Source of the DNA: JAJPHF01 sp035293805
GTDB lineage: Bacteria > Chloroflexota > UBA6077 > JAJPHF01
NCBI GenBank assembly: GCA_035293805.1
Contig: DATGMD010000064.1
Location: forward strand, 1-52,981
Reading direction: 5' to 3'
Length of the DNA stretch: 52,981 nucleotides
A model generated the notes under the pieces. The model did not search any database and was not told the DNA's origin. It worked only from the letters and a program-made list of their open reading frames with translations. Of this stretch, positions 7,648 through 15,804 are shown piece after piece. How positions within the stretch are numbered: position 1 is the stretch's first letter; each line of letters opens with the position of its first letter. Both the position numbers and the translations under genes were made by a program.

Positions 7648-7716
7648 GCCGCTCGCCGCCCCGCCGCTCGCTTGTGGAGGCATTGTGGACGGTGCGCGGC
7701 CATTCAGCGGCGTGCC

Positions 7717-8661
7717 TCACAGCGCCCGATCCGACGGGTGCTCGGCCGCCGACGGGACGCTAGCGCCCGCCGCCCAGGGGCCGCGCCAGAGGAGCAGGCC
7801 GGCGCAGGCGGCGGCCGGCAGCAGCGCGACCAGCCCGATCGGCGCGCCTACCAGCGGGCTAGCGGCGGTGAGAAACACGGCAATCGCGCCGGCCTCGGCG
7901 TTGATCGCGCCGTGCGCCAGCGCCGCCGGCCACACGCTGCCCGAGCGCGCGCGCAGCCAGGCGAGCGCCACGCCGTAGACCACGGTGAAGCCGACCATCA
8001 GGAGCGGACCGAGGACCGGGGAGCCGGGGTAGTTGTAGCCTATCGCAATCAGCGGCGCGTGCCACACGCCCCAGATCACGCCGATCAGGAGCGCCGCGCG
8101 CCGCGGCCCTAGCGGCTGCAGCCGCGCCCAGAGGTAGCCGCGCCAGCCCAGCTCCTCGCCAATGGTCGCCAGCACGTTGAGCGCCGGGGCCACGACGAAC
8201 GCCGGCAGCGCCATGAACAGCGCCACCGGCATGGGCGGGGGCGGCGGCGCCGGCCGGCCCAGCCGCTCGAACTGCTCGCGCACGAGGCTGAACGTCGGGT
8301 CGACGCGCTGCACGCCGACCAGCACGCACAGCGCGGCGCCGAGGATCAGCAGGGCGGGGATCAGCAGGTAGGCCCACAGGTACGCGCGCCACGGGCCGCG
8401 CCGGCGCACCCCGCTCAGCCGCAGCGCCGGCCGATCGGCGAGGCGCCAGGCGGCGAGCACTCCGAGCGCCGGCGCGTACATGGAGACGACCAGCACCACG
8501 ACGGACCGCGGATGGGCCAGCCCGCCGCGCAGCCAGAGCAGGCCCCATAGCGCCCAGGCCATGCCGAACGCCACGGCCAGGAACAGCAGCAGGCCGCGGC
8601 GCACGTTCGCCCGCTCGTCGGGCAGGTGAGGCCCGGGGACCAGCGTGTCGGGCTCGGCCAT
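7717..8661 (-). CDS. CPBP family intramembrane metalloprotease
   Basis: A 314-residue membrane protein with about eight hydrophobic helices. It carries the three CPBP (CAAX-protease/bacteriocin-processing, Abi) motifs: EELGWRGYLWARLQP with the paired glutamates and arginine, GVIWGVWHAPLI with the catalytic-site histidine, and HGAINA with a further histidine and the asparagine. Relatives process prenylated proteins or peptides within the membrane or give bacteriocin self-immunity. It starts 19 bases after the end of ilvA on the same strand, preceded by AGGAGAG, so the two are probably cotranscribed, though no functional link is evident. Confidence 0.85.
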   Translation of the reverse strand: MAEPDTLVPGPHLPDERANVRRGLLLFLAVAFGMAWALWGLLWLRGGLAHPRSVVVLVVSMYAPALGVLAAWRLADRPALRLSGVRRRGPWRAYLWAYLLIPALLILGAALCVLVGVQRVDPTFSLVREQFERLGRPAPPPPPMPVALFMALPAFVVAPALNVLATIGEELGWRGYLWARLQPLGPRRAALLIGVIWGVWHAPLIAIGYNYPGSPVLGPLLMVGFTVVYGVALAWLRARSGSVWPAALAHGAINAEAGAIAVFLTAASPLVGAPIGLVALLPAAACAGLLLWRGPWAAGASVPSAAEHPSDRAL

Positions 8662-8680
8662 CAGGCGCCGGCTCTCCTAG

Positions 8681-9946
8681 CTATCGCTCGGCCGCGAGCG
8701 AGCCCAGCGCGGCCGTCCGCTTGCCCGAGGCGCCGATGGGCGGCTCCGGCGCCGCCGTGTAGCCCGCCTCGCGCAACCGCTCCAAGACCCGCTCGCCGTG
8801 GGCCAGGTTGCGAGTCTCGACGGTCAGCTCCAGCTCGACCTCGTTCACGCCGAGCGCCACGCCACGCACGTGGTGCCGCACGTCCTCGATGTTCACGCGC
8901 TCGTGGGCCAGCAGCCGCGACAGCCGCGCCAGCTCGCCCGGCCGGTCTTCCAGGCGGGTGCGGAAGACGAGGTAGCGGCCGGCCGCCGTTAGGCCGTGCA
9001 GCACGATCCGGTCGATGGTCGTGAGGTCGATGTTGCCGCCGCTCAGCACCACGCCCACCCGCAGCCCCTCGACCGGCAGGCGCCCCGCGAGCACCGCCGC
9101 CAGCCCCGCCGCGCCGGCCCCCTCGACCACCAGCTTCGAGCGCTCCATCAGCAGCACGACGGCCTCGGCGATCCAGTCGTCCGGCACGGCCGTCACATCG
9201 TCCACCCGCTCGCGCAGGTGGGCCAGCGTGAGCGCCGACGGCGCCTTCACGGCGATGCCGTCGGCGAACGTGTGCACCTCCGGGGTGGGTTGCAGGCGGC
9301 CGCTGCGGAACGCCGCGACCGCCGCCGCGGCGCCCGCCGCCTGCACGCCGTACACGCGCGGCGGCGGCACGTGCGCCTTGGCTACCGTCGCGATCCCCCC
9401 GATCAGCCCGCCGCCGCCGACGGGCACGACCAGCGCCTCCAGGTCCGGCACCGCGGCCAGCATCTCCAGCGCGACCGTGCCCTGCCCGGCCATCACCGCC
9501 AGGTCGTCGAAGGCCGGCACGTAGACGAGGTCCCGCGTCTCGGCCAGCCGGTGCGCTTGCGCCTGCGCGTCGTCGTAGGTCGCGCCGTGCAGCACGACCC
9601 GCGCGCCGTACCCGCGCGTCGCCTCGACCTTGGCGAGCGGCGCGTTCACGGGCATGACGACGGTGGCGCGGCAGCCAACGATGCCAGCGGCGATGGCCAC
9701 GCCCTGGCCGTGGTTGCCCGCCGAGGCGGTGATGACGCCGCGCGCGCGCTCGGCGGGCGACAGCGTGAGCAGGCGGTTCAGCGCGCCGCGCAGCTTGAAC
9801 GATCCGCCCCGCTGGAGGTTTTCCTCTTTCAGGTACACGTCGCAGCCGGCCAGCTCGGAGAAGAAGCGCGAGCGGACCGTGGGGGTGGGTCGGATGTAGG
9901 GCGCCAGGCGGTCCGCGGCGGCCGCAACGTCCTGGGGGTGGAGCAT
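8681..9946 (-). CDS. ilvA: Threonine ammonia-lyase (threonine dehydratase) with ACT domain
   Basis: A 421-residue PLP enzyme of the cytoplasm that converts threonine to 2-oxobutanoate and ammonia. GGSFKLRGALN near residue 50 carries the PLP lysine. SAGNHGQG binds the substrate carboxylate, and GGGGLIGG is the phosphate-binding loop. The last 75 residues form a single ACT domain (FRTRLEDRPGELARLSRLLA), as in the shorter ilvA/tdcB-like class, which is either regulated by isoleucine/valine or catabolic. The ATG at 9946 has GGGAGG just upstream; longer frames are rejected because the folded domain begins here. A TATACT on the minus strand near 9980 could be its -10 box. Confidence 0.9.
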   Translation of the reverse strand: MLHPQDVAAAADRLAPYIRPTPTVRSRFFSELAGCDVYLKEENLQRGGSFKLRGALNRLLTLSPAERARGVITASAGNHGQGVAIAAGIVGCRATVVMPVNAPLAKVEATRGYGARVVLHGATYDDAQAQAHRLAETRDLVYVPAFDDLAVMAGQGTVALEMLAAVPDLEALVVPVGGGGLIGGIATVAKAHVPPPRVYGVQAAGAAAAVAAFRSGRLQPTPEVHTFADGIAVKAPSALTLAHLRERVDDVTAVPDDWIAEAVVLLMERSKLVVEGAGAAGLAAVLAGRLPVEGLRVGVVLSGGNIDLTTIDRIVLHGLTAAGRYLVFRTRLEDRPGELARLSRLLAHERVNIEDVRHHVRGVALGVNEVELELTVETRNLAHGERVLERLREAGYTAAPEPPIGASGKRTAALGSLAAER

Positions 9947-10194
9947 GGCGCCTCCCGGCCGGGGTCGGCCATCGAGGTCAGTATACCGCGCCTCTGCCGC
10001 GCAGGCGCTGCTATACTGGCAGGGCAGGTGCCGCCCCGACCTGCGCGGACGACACCGGTCCGTGCGCCAAACGACTTCGACCCTTGACGAGCCGCGGAGG
10101 CGTGGGCGGACGCCGCCGGGCCGGAAACAGGTGGCCGCGTGCAGCGGGTGTCGAGGCAAGCACACGACCGGGGAGCAGCCGGTGGCGAACCGCA

Positions 10195-10590
10195 ATGCGG
10201 TTGATCCTCCTCTGGGGGCTCGCCATCGGCTGCGCCATCGCCTGCGTCGACGTGCTGGCTGGCGAGGCGTCGCGCAGCCTGAGCGACGCGGACCTGCGCG
10301 CGGCGATCGAGCTGGTCGATCTGATCGTCAACCTCGGCCTGTGCGGCTGGGCGAGCTTCCGCGTCGCCACGGCGCTCGGCGAGCTGCGGCCGGGCCTTGA
10401 AGCCGCCGTGCTCGCCGGGGCCGTGGCCGGCCTCGTCGGCATCGTCTACCAGGTCGTGCGGCCGCTGGAGGCGCCCGCCGCCGAGGATCTGGTAGCGCTC
10501 GTGGCCTGGAATATCGTGCTCGCGGCCGTGGCGGGGTCGCTCGGCGCCTGGGCCGGCAATCTGCGCCGCCCCGCGCCGCCGACACGCTAG
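10195..10590 (+). CDS. Small four-helix membrane protein, unknown function
   Basis: A 131-residue membrane protein with hydrophobic segments at about 2-21 (LILLWGLAIGCAIACVDVLA), 41-60, 68-88 and 104-124, and an arginine-rich C-terminal tail. No family is recognised. The ATG at 10195 is chosen because the membrane domain starts there; upstream sequence is Arg/Gly-rich and unlikely to be coding. The ribosome site is poor. A TATACT box at 10012-10017 could drive it with a long leader. It precedes the PIG-L gene by 77 bases, which include a GC hairpin. Confidence 0.6.
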   Translation: MRLILLWGLAIGCAIACVDVLAGEASRSLSDADLRAAIELVDLIVNLGLCGWASFRVATALGELRPGLEAAVLAGAVAGLVGIVYQVVRPLEAPAAEDLVALVAWNIVLAAVAGSLGAWAGNLRRPAPPTR

Positions 10591-10667
10591 CGTCCCGCGG
10601 GCGCGAGGGAATAGGGCGTCCCCCGAGCTGGTCCCCCGCGGCCGGGGGAACGCTAGAGGCAAGAGCA

Positions 10668-11399
10668 ATGCCCTATTACAGCGGCGCAGAGCGGGCGATC
10701 GCCGGCCAGCCGGAGCGCGTGCTCGCGGTCATGGCCCACCCGGATGACGCCGACTTCACGGTAGCGGGCACCATCGCGCTCTGGGCGCGTCAGGGCGCCG
10801 CGTGCGTCTACCTGCTCTGCACCGACGGCAACAAGGGTAGCGCCGACCCCACCATGACGCCCGAGCGCCTGGCGCCGATCCGCCGCGCCGAGCAGCGCGC
10901 GGCGCTTGCGCGCCTCGGCGGCCGCGACGTGTGGTGCCTGGGCTACGAGGACGGCGTCCTGGAGCCTAGCCTGGCGCTGCGCCGCGCCATCGCCGAGGCG
11001 ATCTGCCGCTTCCGGCCCGACGTCGTCGTCTGCCAGGACCCGACGACTTACTTCTTCGGCGCGGAATACGTCAACCACCCGGACCACCGCGCCGCCGGCG
11101 AGGCCGCGCTGGCCGCCGTCTTCCCCACGGCGCGCAACCGACTGATCTTTCCGGAGCTGTTCCGCGACGGCCTGGAGCCCTGGGCGGTGCCGACCGTTTA
11201 CCTCGTGGCCGCGCAGCAGGCCGACACCTGGGTGGACGTCACCGCCACGCTCGACCAGAAGCTGGCGGCCCTGGCCGAGCACCAGAGCCAGTTCGCCCTC
11301 GAGCAAGTAGAGCCGTTCGTGCGCGGCTGGGCGGCCGAGAACGGCAAGGCGCTCGGCGTCCCGTACGCCGAGGCGTTCCGCGTCCTGCGCCCGCGCTGA
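10668..11399 (+). CDS. PIG-L (LmbE/MshB-like) zinc deacetylase
   Basis: A 243-residue hydrolase of the PIG-L family. The zinc motif AHPDDADF near residue 18 supplies histidine, the catalytic aspartate and the metal-binding aspartate. The third ligand is in NHPDHRAAG near residue 128. Family members remove the acetyl group from N-acetylglucosaminyl compounds, including mycothiol (MshB) and bacillithiol (BshB) precursors, or modify antibiotics. The mycothiol-dependent-enzyme-like protein at 35758 makes a thiol-pathway role conceivable, but no other mycothiol gene is visible here. The next gene, a response regulator, begins eight bases downstream, so the two are likely cotranscribed. Confidence 0.85.
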   Translation: MPYYSGAERAIAGQPERVLAVMAHPDDADFTVAGTIALWARQGAACVYLLCTDGNKGSADPTMTPERLAPIRRAEQRAALARLGGRDVWCLGYEDGVLEPSLALRRAIAEAICRFRPDVVVCQDPTTYFFGAEYVNHPDHRAAGEAALAAVFPTARNRLIFPELFRDGLEPWAVPTVYLVAAQQADTWVDVTATLDQKLAALAEHQSQFALEQVEPFVRGWAAENGKALGVPYAEAFRVLRPR

Positions 11400-11407
11400 G
11401 GTGAGTC

Positions 11408-12193
11408 ATGCCGCGTGTCGTCATCAGCCCTGACCGTCCGCCCGACGCGCCGGCCCCCTGGCGCGGCCGGCGGGGCGCCGAGCGCGCCGCCCCGCGGGCG
11501 CGCGGGCCGCGGCTCCGCGTGCTGCTGGCCGCCGAGCCCGCCGGCCGCCGCGCGCTGGGCGCCGTGCTCGCGGCGGCTGGTTACCGCGTGCTGGAGTGCG
11601 ACAGCGCGCGCGACGCGCTGCGCCTGTGCGCGACCGAGCGCCCCGACCTGGCGCTGCTCGACTTGGAGGCGACGGCGCTCGGCGGCCTGGAGCTGCTGCG
11701 ACGGCTCCGGCTCGGCTCGGCCATGCCGATCGTCGCGCTCGGCGCCGCCGGCGACGACGTCACCGCCATCCGCGCGCTCGACCTGGGCGCCGACGACTAC
11801 GTGCCCGCCACGTGCCTGCCCGAGCTGCTGCTCGCGCGGCTGCGCGCCGTGCTGCGCCGCCTGCGCCCCACCGAGGCGCAGGCCCGCCAGGTGCTCGTCG
11901 CCGGCGAGATGACTCTCGACTTCGGCCGCCGCCGGCTGTTCCGCGGCGGCCGCGAGATCCCCCTCCGCCCCACCGAGTGGCAGCTCCTCGTCGAGCTGGC
12001 GCGCAACCCCGGCCGGCTGCTCCCCCACGAGGAGCTACTCACGCGCGCCTGGGGCCCCGAGTACCGTCACGACCGCTCGTACCTGCGCGTCGGCATCCGC
12101 CGCCTTCGCCACAAGCTCGAGGACGACGCCGACGCGCCGCGCTACATCCGCACCGTCCCCGGCCGCGGCTACCTGTTCGAGCCACCCGGCTGA
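11408..12193 (+). CDS. OmpR-type transcription factor with a degenerate receiver domain
   Basis: A 261-residue protein. After an Arg/Pro-rich start of about 35 residues comes a receiver-like domain (36-151) and then an intact winged helix (about 160-258; PTEWQLLVELARNPGRLL, YLRVGIRRLRHKLE, RTVPGRGYLF). The phosphoacceptor aspartate is kept (D85 in LALLDLE). The acidic pair that holds Mg2+ is Ala41-Ala42, the conserved Thr/Ser is Gly112 and the conserved lysine is Ala134. Normal phosphorylation is therefore unlikely, and no sensor kinase is next to it. I infer a constitutive or ligand-controlled DNA-binding protein. It follows the PIG-L gene by eight bases, suggesting joint transcription. Confidence 0.85.
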   Translation: MPRVVISPDRPPDAPAPWRGRRGAERAAPRARGPRLRVLLAAEPAGRRALGAVLAAAGYRVLECDSARDALRLCATERPDLALLDLEATALGGLELLRRLRLGSAMPIVALGAAGDDVTAIRALDLGADDYVPATCLPELLLARLRAVLRRLRPTEAQARQVLVAGEMTLDFGRRRLFRGGREIPLRPTEWQLLVELARNPGRLLPHEELLTRAWGPEYRHDRSYLRVGIRRLRHKLEDDADAPRYIRTVPGRGYLFEPPG

Positions 12194-12376
12194 CGCCCTT
12201 GTGATCCGTTTGCGAGTTTTGTGCGCCTCGCGCTGACGGATCCGCGATGCCGGGCGCCGTACCATGCTTGGCGACGTCGGGTGCGCCGCGCTCGGCACGC
12301 GCGTTCGCGCGTCTCCCGGTCCGGCGAGCCGTGGCCGCCCGCGTCGGCCAACGACGATGGGGAGGAGTGCAAGACG

Positions 12377-12592
12377 ATGATGTGGCTCAAGGGGTGTCCC
12401 CGCTGCCACGGTGACCTCTTCGAGGAGGCGGGCATCAATCCCGAGGTCTACGGGACCCGCTTCGTCAACTGCCTGCAGTGCGGCTACAGCCTGACCGCGG
12501 CCGAGGAGGCGCGGCTCGCCCGCCCCGAGCGGCGGCGGCTCTCGTCCACGGCCCAGCGACAGGCCCTCGCCAGCGCGGCGGCGCGCGCCTGA
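12377..12592 (+). CDS. Small zinc-ribbon protein
   Basis: A 71-residue protein with a four-cysteine ribbon: GCPRC at about residues 7-10 and CLQCG at about 32-35, followed by a helix rich in Arg and Ala. The first half reads like the zinc ribbons that accompany small regulatory or RNA-binding proteins. The ATG at 12377 is chosen from the strong site GGGGAGGAG about ten bases upstream. The 184 bases before it, after the regulator gene, hold no clear promoter. Function unknown; a nucleic-acid or protein-binding accessory role is only a guess. Confidence 0.75.
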   Translation: MMWLKGCPRCHGDLFEEAGINPEVYGTRFVNCLQCGYSLTAAEEARLARPERRRLSSTAQRQALASAAARA

Positions 12593-12616
12593 GGTATTAT
12601 CAGGCGGAGGCAGCGC

Positions 12617-12997
12617 ATGCGGGTTGGGAGTGCCAGCGGGATCACCCTCGTGTGTGCGCTGCTCGGCTGGCTCGCGTGGGTCCTCACGGTGCTGGGCGTA
12701 CCGCCCAGCGCGCCCGGCGCCCAGGGCGTCTTCTACGGCAGCTTGTGGCTCGCGCTCGGCACGACAGGCGCGCTCACGCTCGCGGCCGCCGCGCGCCGGC
12801 GCGAGCCGCGCCGCCCCACCCGCGGCGTCTTGAGCTATCTCCCGCACGCCCTGCTGGCGAGCTTCCTGCTCATGTTCGCGCTCTGGCTCCAGGCGCTGCG
12901 GATGCTGGCCTGGCCCAATGCCCTCCTGCTGCTCGGCCTGTTCGTGCTCATCGAGGGCGCGTACAGCCTCGCCAGCCGCCGCTACTGGACGGAGTGA
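12617..12997 (+). CDS. Four-helix membrane protein, unknown function
   Basis: A 126-residue integral membrane protein with hydrophobic helices at about 8-28, 36-58, 74-95 and 98-117, separated by a basic loop (AAARRREPRRPTRG) that should face the cytoplasm. It ends SRRYWTE. It begins 24 bases after the zinc-ribbon gene with GGAGGCAGCGC before the ATG, so the two probably form an operon. No named family is recognised. Confidence 0.7.
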   Translation: MRVGSASGITLVCALLGWLAWVLTVLGVPPSAPGAQGVFYGSLWLALGTTGALTLAAAARRREPRRPTRGVLSYLPHALLASFLLMFALWLQALRMLAWPNALLLLGLFVLIEGAYSLASRRYWTE

Positions 12998-13024
12998 CGA
13001 GTGCGACGAGTGCTGCGTAGAAAA

Positions 13025-13090
13025 GGCTGAGTGCTGAGTTGAGCGGCGAGCGGCCCCACCTGGCTCAGCACGCAGCACCCAGCCCTCAGC
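13025..13090. repeat. Second CTGAGTGCTGAG-type repeat
   Basis: CTGAGTGCTGAG at 13027-13038 is followed by CTCAGCAC (13064-13071), the reverse complement of its end, and by CAGCACCCAGCCCTCAGCC. The word is shared with the repeat at 5793-5847. It overlaps the 5' end of the methyltransferase gene and may supply its first residues. Confidence 0.55.
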
Positions 13091-13863
13091 CCTCCGTCGA
13101 GGAGGTCGTCGCGCGCTATTACGACCTGGAGCACGACGCGCTGAGCGCCGACGTGGCGCTGTACTGCGAGCTGGCGCGCACGGCGGGCGGCGGCCCGGTG
13201 CTAGAGCTAGGCTGCGGCACCGGCCGCGTGCTGGCGGGGCTCGTGCGCTCCGGGCACACGGCGGTCGGCGTCGACCTGTCGCGCCCGATGCTGGCCCGCG
13301 CCGAGGCGCGCTTGCGGGCGCTCGACCCAGCGGCGGAGCGCTGGCGGCTCGCCGCCACCGACGTGCGGACGCTGGCGCGCGACGAGCGCTTTCGCCTGGC
13401 GCTCGCGCCGCTCGACCTCCTGGGCTACTGCGCGACCGCCGACGACCAACTGGCGACGCTCGGAGCCGTGCGCCGCCACCTGTACCCCGGGGGGCAGCTG
13501 GCGATCGACGTGGCCTTTCCGCCCGGCGCGTTCCTGGGCCAGCCGGAGGGCGTGCTGGTCCACCAGTGGAGCCACCGCGAGCCGACGGGTGCCGTGGTGA
13601 GCAAGTGGTGGCTGCGCGAGATCGACGCGGCGCGGCAGCTCCAGCACCTGACCGCGCTGTACGACGTGGCGGCGCCCGACGGCGCCCTCCGCCGCTGGGT
13701 CCACGAGCTGACGCTGCGCTACTACTACCGCTACGAGCTGGAATGGCTGCTCCAGCGCGCGGGCTTTCGCGTCGAGGGGGTGTACGGCGGCTACGCGCTC
13801 GAAGAGCTAGCCAGCGACAGCGCGCGGCTCGTCGTCCTCGCGCGGCTGGCGAGCGACGGCTGA
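13039..13863 (+). CDS. Class I SAM-dependent methyltransferase
   Basis: A protein of up to 274 residues with a Rossmann-type methyltransferase fold. The SAM loop LELGCGTGRVLAGL lies at about residues 55-68, followed by VGVDLSRPML (motif II acidic residue), LAATDVRTLA, and a proline-rich motif near LYPGGQLAIDVAFPPGAFLG. The C-terminal half has VSKWWLREID and YYYRYELEWLLQRAGFRVEGVYGGY, typical of small-molecule methyltransferases. The start is uncertain: TTG at 13039 is the only early start, and it and the next 15-20 codons lie in a dispersed repeat, so the true N-terminus may be near the EEVVARYYDLEH segment. Substrate unknown. Confidence 0.82.
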   Translation: MSGERPHLAQHAAPSPQPSVEEVVARYYDLEHDALSADVALYCELARTAGGGPVLELGCGTGRVLAGLVRSGHTAVGVDLSRPMLARAEARLRALDPAAERWRLAATDVRTLARDERFRLALAPLDLLGYCATADDQLATLGAVRRHLYPGGQLAIDVAFPPGAFLGQPEGVLVHQWSHREPTGAVVSKWWLREIDAARQLQHLTALYDVAAPDGALRRWVHELTLRYYYRYELEWLLQRAGFRVEGVYGGYALEELASDSARLVVLARLASDG

Positions 13864-13989
13864 GCCCCCGGGCGCGAGGGGCGGCGCCAAGGTGGCGGTG
13901 TCACAGTTGCGTCCCAAGCCCGAGAACCGATCCGGCTTCCTAGGGTAGAATAGCGTCAGCCACGGTGGGACCGACCGGGCCCATCGCGT

Positions 13990-14010
13990 CAGGCCGGGGC
14001 GCCCGGCCTG
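13990..14010 (+). promoter_or_regulatory. Leader hairpin before the YPGYG-repeat gene
   Basis: CAGGCCGGG-GCG-CCCGGCCTG forms a perfect nine-pair stem directly before the ribosome site AGGAAGGAGAGGAGG. It could stabilise the 5' end of the mRNA. A TAGAAT -10-like box lies at 13946-13951 without a clear -35. Confidence 0.5.
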
Positions 14011-14027
14011 AGGAAGGAGAGGAGGGG

Positions 14028-14555
14028 ATGCGACGCATCCTGGTGGCACTGGCCCTGATGGCGCTGCTGGCTGTCGGCTTCGGGGCGCCCAGTGCCTCGG
14101 CGCAATACTACGGCTATCCCGGCATCGGCTACGGTAGCTACCCGGGCTATGGCTACCCCGGCTATGGCTACCCGGGCTATGGCTACCCGGGCTATGGCTA
14201 CCCGGGCTACGGCTACCCGGGCTACGGCTACCCGGGCTATGGCTATCCCGGCTTCGGGTACCCGGGCTACGGCTACATGGGTTACGGCTATCCCGGCTTC
14301 GGCTACCCGGGCTATGGCTATCCCGGCTACGGCTACCCCGGCTTCGGCTACCCGGGCTATGGCTATCCCGGCTACGGCTATCCCGGCTACGGCAGCTATC
14401 CGTATGGCGTGGGCACCTTTGGCGCCTACAGCCCCTACGGCATCGGCTACGGCTACCCCTACGGCGCCGGCTATCCGGGCGCGGGCTACGGCGCGTACGG
14501 CTACGGGTGCAGCAGCTACGGCTACGGGCTGGGCACGGGCTTCCCCTACTGCTAG
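14028..14555 (+). CDS. Secreted YPGYG-repeat protein
   Basis: A 175-residue exported protein: a signal peptide (RRILVALALMALLAVGFG, cleavage after A-S-A at about residue 25) followed by about 17 head-to-tail copies of the pentapeptide YPGYG, with occasional Phe or Met replacements, then a Gly/Tyr-rich end with two cysteines, one of them the last residue. The 15-base unit varies at third positions (ggctacccgggctat against ggctatcccggctac), so the protein repeat is kept despite synonymous change. Such Gly-Tyr-Pro repeats form disordered, adhesive or cross-linked surface material. The gene has a strong ribosome site, a leader hairpin and a strong terminator, consistent with high expression. Confidence 0.85.
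   Translation: MRRILVALALMALLAVGFGAPSASAQYYGYPGIGYGSYPGYGYPGYGYPGYGYPGYGYPGYGYPGYGYPGYGYPGFGYPGYGYMGYGYPGFGYPGYGYPGYGYPGFGYPGYGYPGYGYPGYGSYPYGVGTFGAYSPYGIGYGYPYGAGYPGAGYGAYGYGCSSYGYGLGTGFPYC
14103..14394 (+). repeat. 15-base tandem repeat encoding YPGYG
   Basis: About 17 imperfect direct copies of a 15-base unit inside the secreted repeat gene. The period is fixed by the pentapeptide; most differences are synonymous, with a few Tyr/Phe changes and one Pro/Met change. Confidence 0.85.
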
Positions 14556-14567
14556 ACGCTAGACGAG

Positions 14568-14604
14568 AAAAGGGGGCGGGTAGTCTGACCCGCCCCCTTT
14601 TCTT
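14568..14604. terminator. Bidirectional rho-independent terminator
   Basis: A 14-pair perfect stem (AAAAGGGGGCGGGT at 14568-14581 with ACCCGCCCCCTTTT at 14588-14601, six-base loop) followed by TTCTTT-like T-rich sequence. It ends the repeat-protein gene and, read the other way, the convergent DUF72 gene. Confidence 0.9.
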
Positions 14605-14621
14605 TCTCGTCCGGGAGCCCG

Positions 14622-15539
14622 TCATCCCCCGCCGGCGGCCCGCGGCGCGGCCGGCGCCGGGCGTCCTTCGAGCGCCGCCGCCAGCGCCGGGTACTCCGCC
14701 AGCATCTCCGGCGAGAACTCGCCGGTCACGGGCTGGCCGAGCGCCAGCTTGAGCTGCGTGGCGTTCGCCACCGCCTTCGCGCGGTAGTGGTTGTTGTAGA
14801 ACACGTAGGTGTCGGTAGCGCGCTCCGCCACCGTCTCCACCTCGGCCGCGAGCTGCTGCTGCTCGCCGGCGCTGTACAGGTAGTCGTAGCGGCTCTCGCG
14901 GTCGCCGTGCCACCACTCCTTGGCGTTGCGCCCGTGGAAGCGCAGGTAGCCGAGCCGGCTGGTGAGCGGCACGGCCCCCAGCGACGTACGAAACTTCGGC
15001 TCGTCGATGAGGCACCAGGCCACGTTGTTGTCCACGAGCAGCCGCGCCGCCTCGGCGCTCTCCGACCAGCTACGGTGCCGCAGCTCCACGGCCAGCGGGT
15101 ACTCGGCGAACTGGCGGATGAGGTCTTCGAGCTGCGTCAGCGTCTCCTCGTCGGCCTTGAAGCTCGGCGGGAACTGCGCGAGCAGCGCCCCCAGCTTGCC
15201 GGCGTCCACCAGCGGCGCCAGGCCCTCCTTGAAGCGGGCCACGTCCTCGGCACGCACGTCCACCGCCTCGCCCGTGGCCTCCTGGTACATCTTCGGGTGC
15301 GTGAACTTCTGGTAGAGCTTGGCGGTGAAGCGGAAATCGGCCGGCGTCTTGCGCGCCCAGCTCGCCGCGACGTGCGGCGCGAGCGGCCGGTAGAAGGAGC
15401 TGTTGATCTCGACAGCGCGGAAGTGCTCGGCGTAGTACGCGAGCTGGTCCGGTCCGCGCCGGCCGGCGGGATAGAAGATGCCATCCCACTTGCCCTTGCC
15501 CTCGGGGTAGGACCAGCCCGCTGTGCCCACGTAGATCAT
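14622..15539 (-). CDS. DUF72 domain protein
   Basis: A 305-residue cytoplasmic protein of the DUF72 (YecE-like) family, a TIM-barrel-like fold of unknown activity. Recognised blocks: MIYVGTAGWSYPEGKGKW at the N-terminus, YYAEHFRAVEINSSFYRP, WARKTPADFRFTAKLYQKFT, LLAQFPPSF, LAVELRHRSW, YLRFHGRNAKEWW and TYVFYNNHYRAKAVANA. The length is somewhat longer than typical, with an Ala/Pro tail. The ATG at 15539 follows GAGGAGG. It is convergent with the repeat-protein gene across the terminator at 14568. Confidence 0.88.
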   Translation of the reverse strand: MIYVGTAGWSYPEGKGKWDGIFYPAGRRGPDQLAYYAEHFRAVEINSSFYRPLAPHVAASWARKTPADFRFTAKLYQKFTHPKMYQEATGEAVDVRAEDVARFKEGLAPLVDAGKLGALLAQFPPSFKADEETLTQLEDLIRQFAEYPLAVELRHRSWSESAEAARLLVDNNVAWCLIDEPKFRTSLGAVPLTSRLGYLRFHGRNAKEWWHGDRESRYDYLYSAGEQQQLAAEVETVAERATDTYVFYNNHYRAKAVANATQLKLALGQPVTGEFSPEMLAEYPALAAALEGRPAPAAPRAAGGG

Positions 15540-15804
15540 CGCCGCCTCCTCGCGCCGCGCCGGCCGGCGCTCCCCGGCTCTCTCGCAAGCCGCGGGCCAG
15601 ACGCGCGGCGGCCGCCCGCCCCCGCCCCTTGACCACTTCCTGCCACCGACGGCGTCTCCCGCAGGAGCGCCCACGGCTACAGAGATATGATAGTCCCCGC
15701 TCCCCCTGGGAGCGGGCTAGGGTGAGGGCAGGCGGCCGCCACAGGCCGCTAGGATGGCGGCGGGTTGGCCCGCCGGCCAGGGCCCCGGCACCGGGCCCGG
15801 GCGG
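15540..15804. other. Intergenic region with one REP-like hairpin
   Basis: It separates two minus-strand genes. At about 15697-15729 lies a REP-like unit (CTCCCCCTGGGAG followed by CGGGCTAGGGTGAGGG), related to those at 17811, 20318, 35610 and 36611. No gene is supported. Confidence 0.5.

Noticed and set aside
9947..10195. N-terminal extension of threonine dehydratase up to 10195
   Set aside because: The fold begins at ATG 9946 behind GGGAGG, and the extension has Arg/Pro-rich shadow composition over a divergent promoter region.
14103..14394. Tandem repeats considered as a CRISPR array or satellite
   Set aside because: The period is 15 bases without spacers, the frame is conserved as YPGYG and substitutions are mostly synonymous, so it is a coding repeat.
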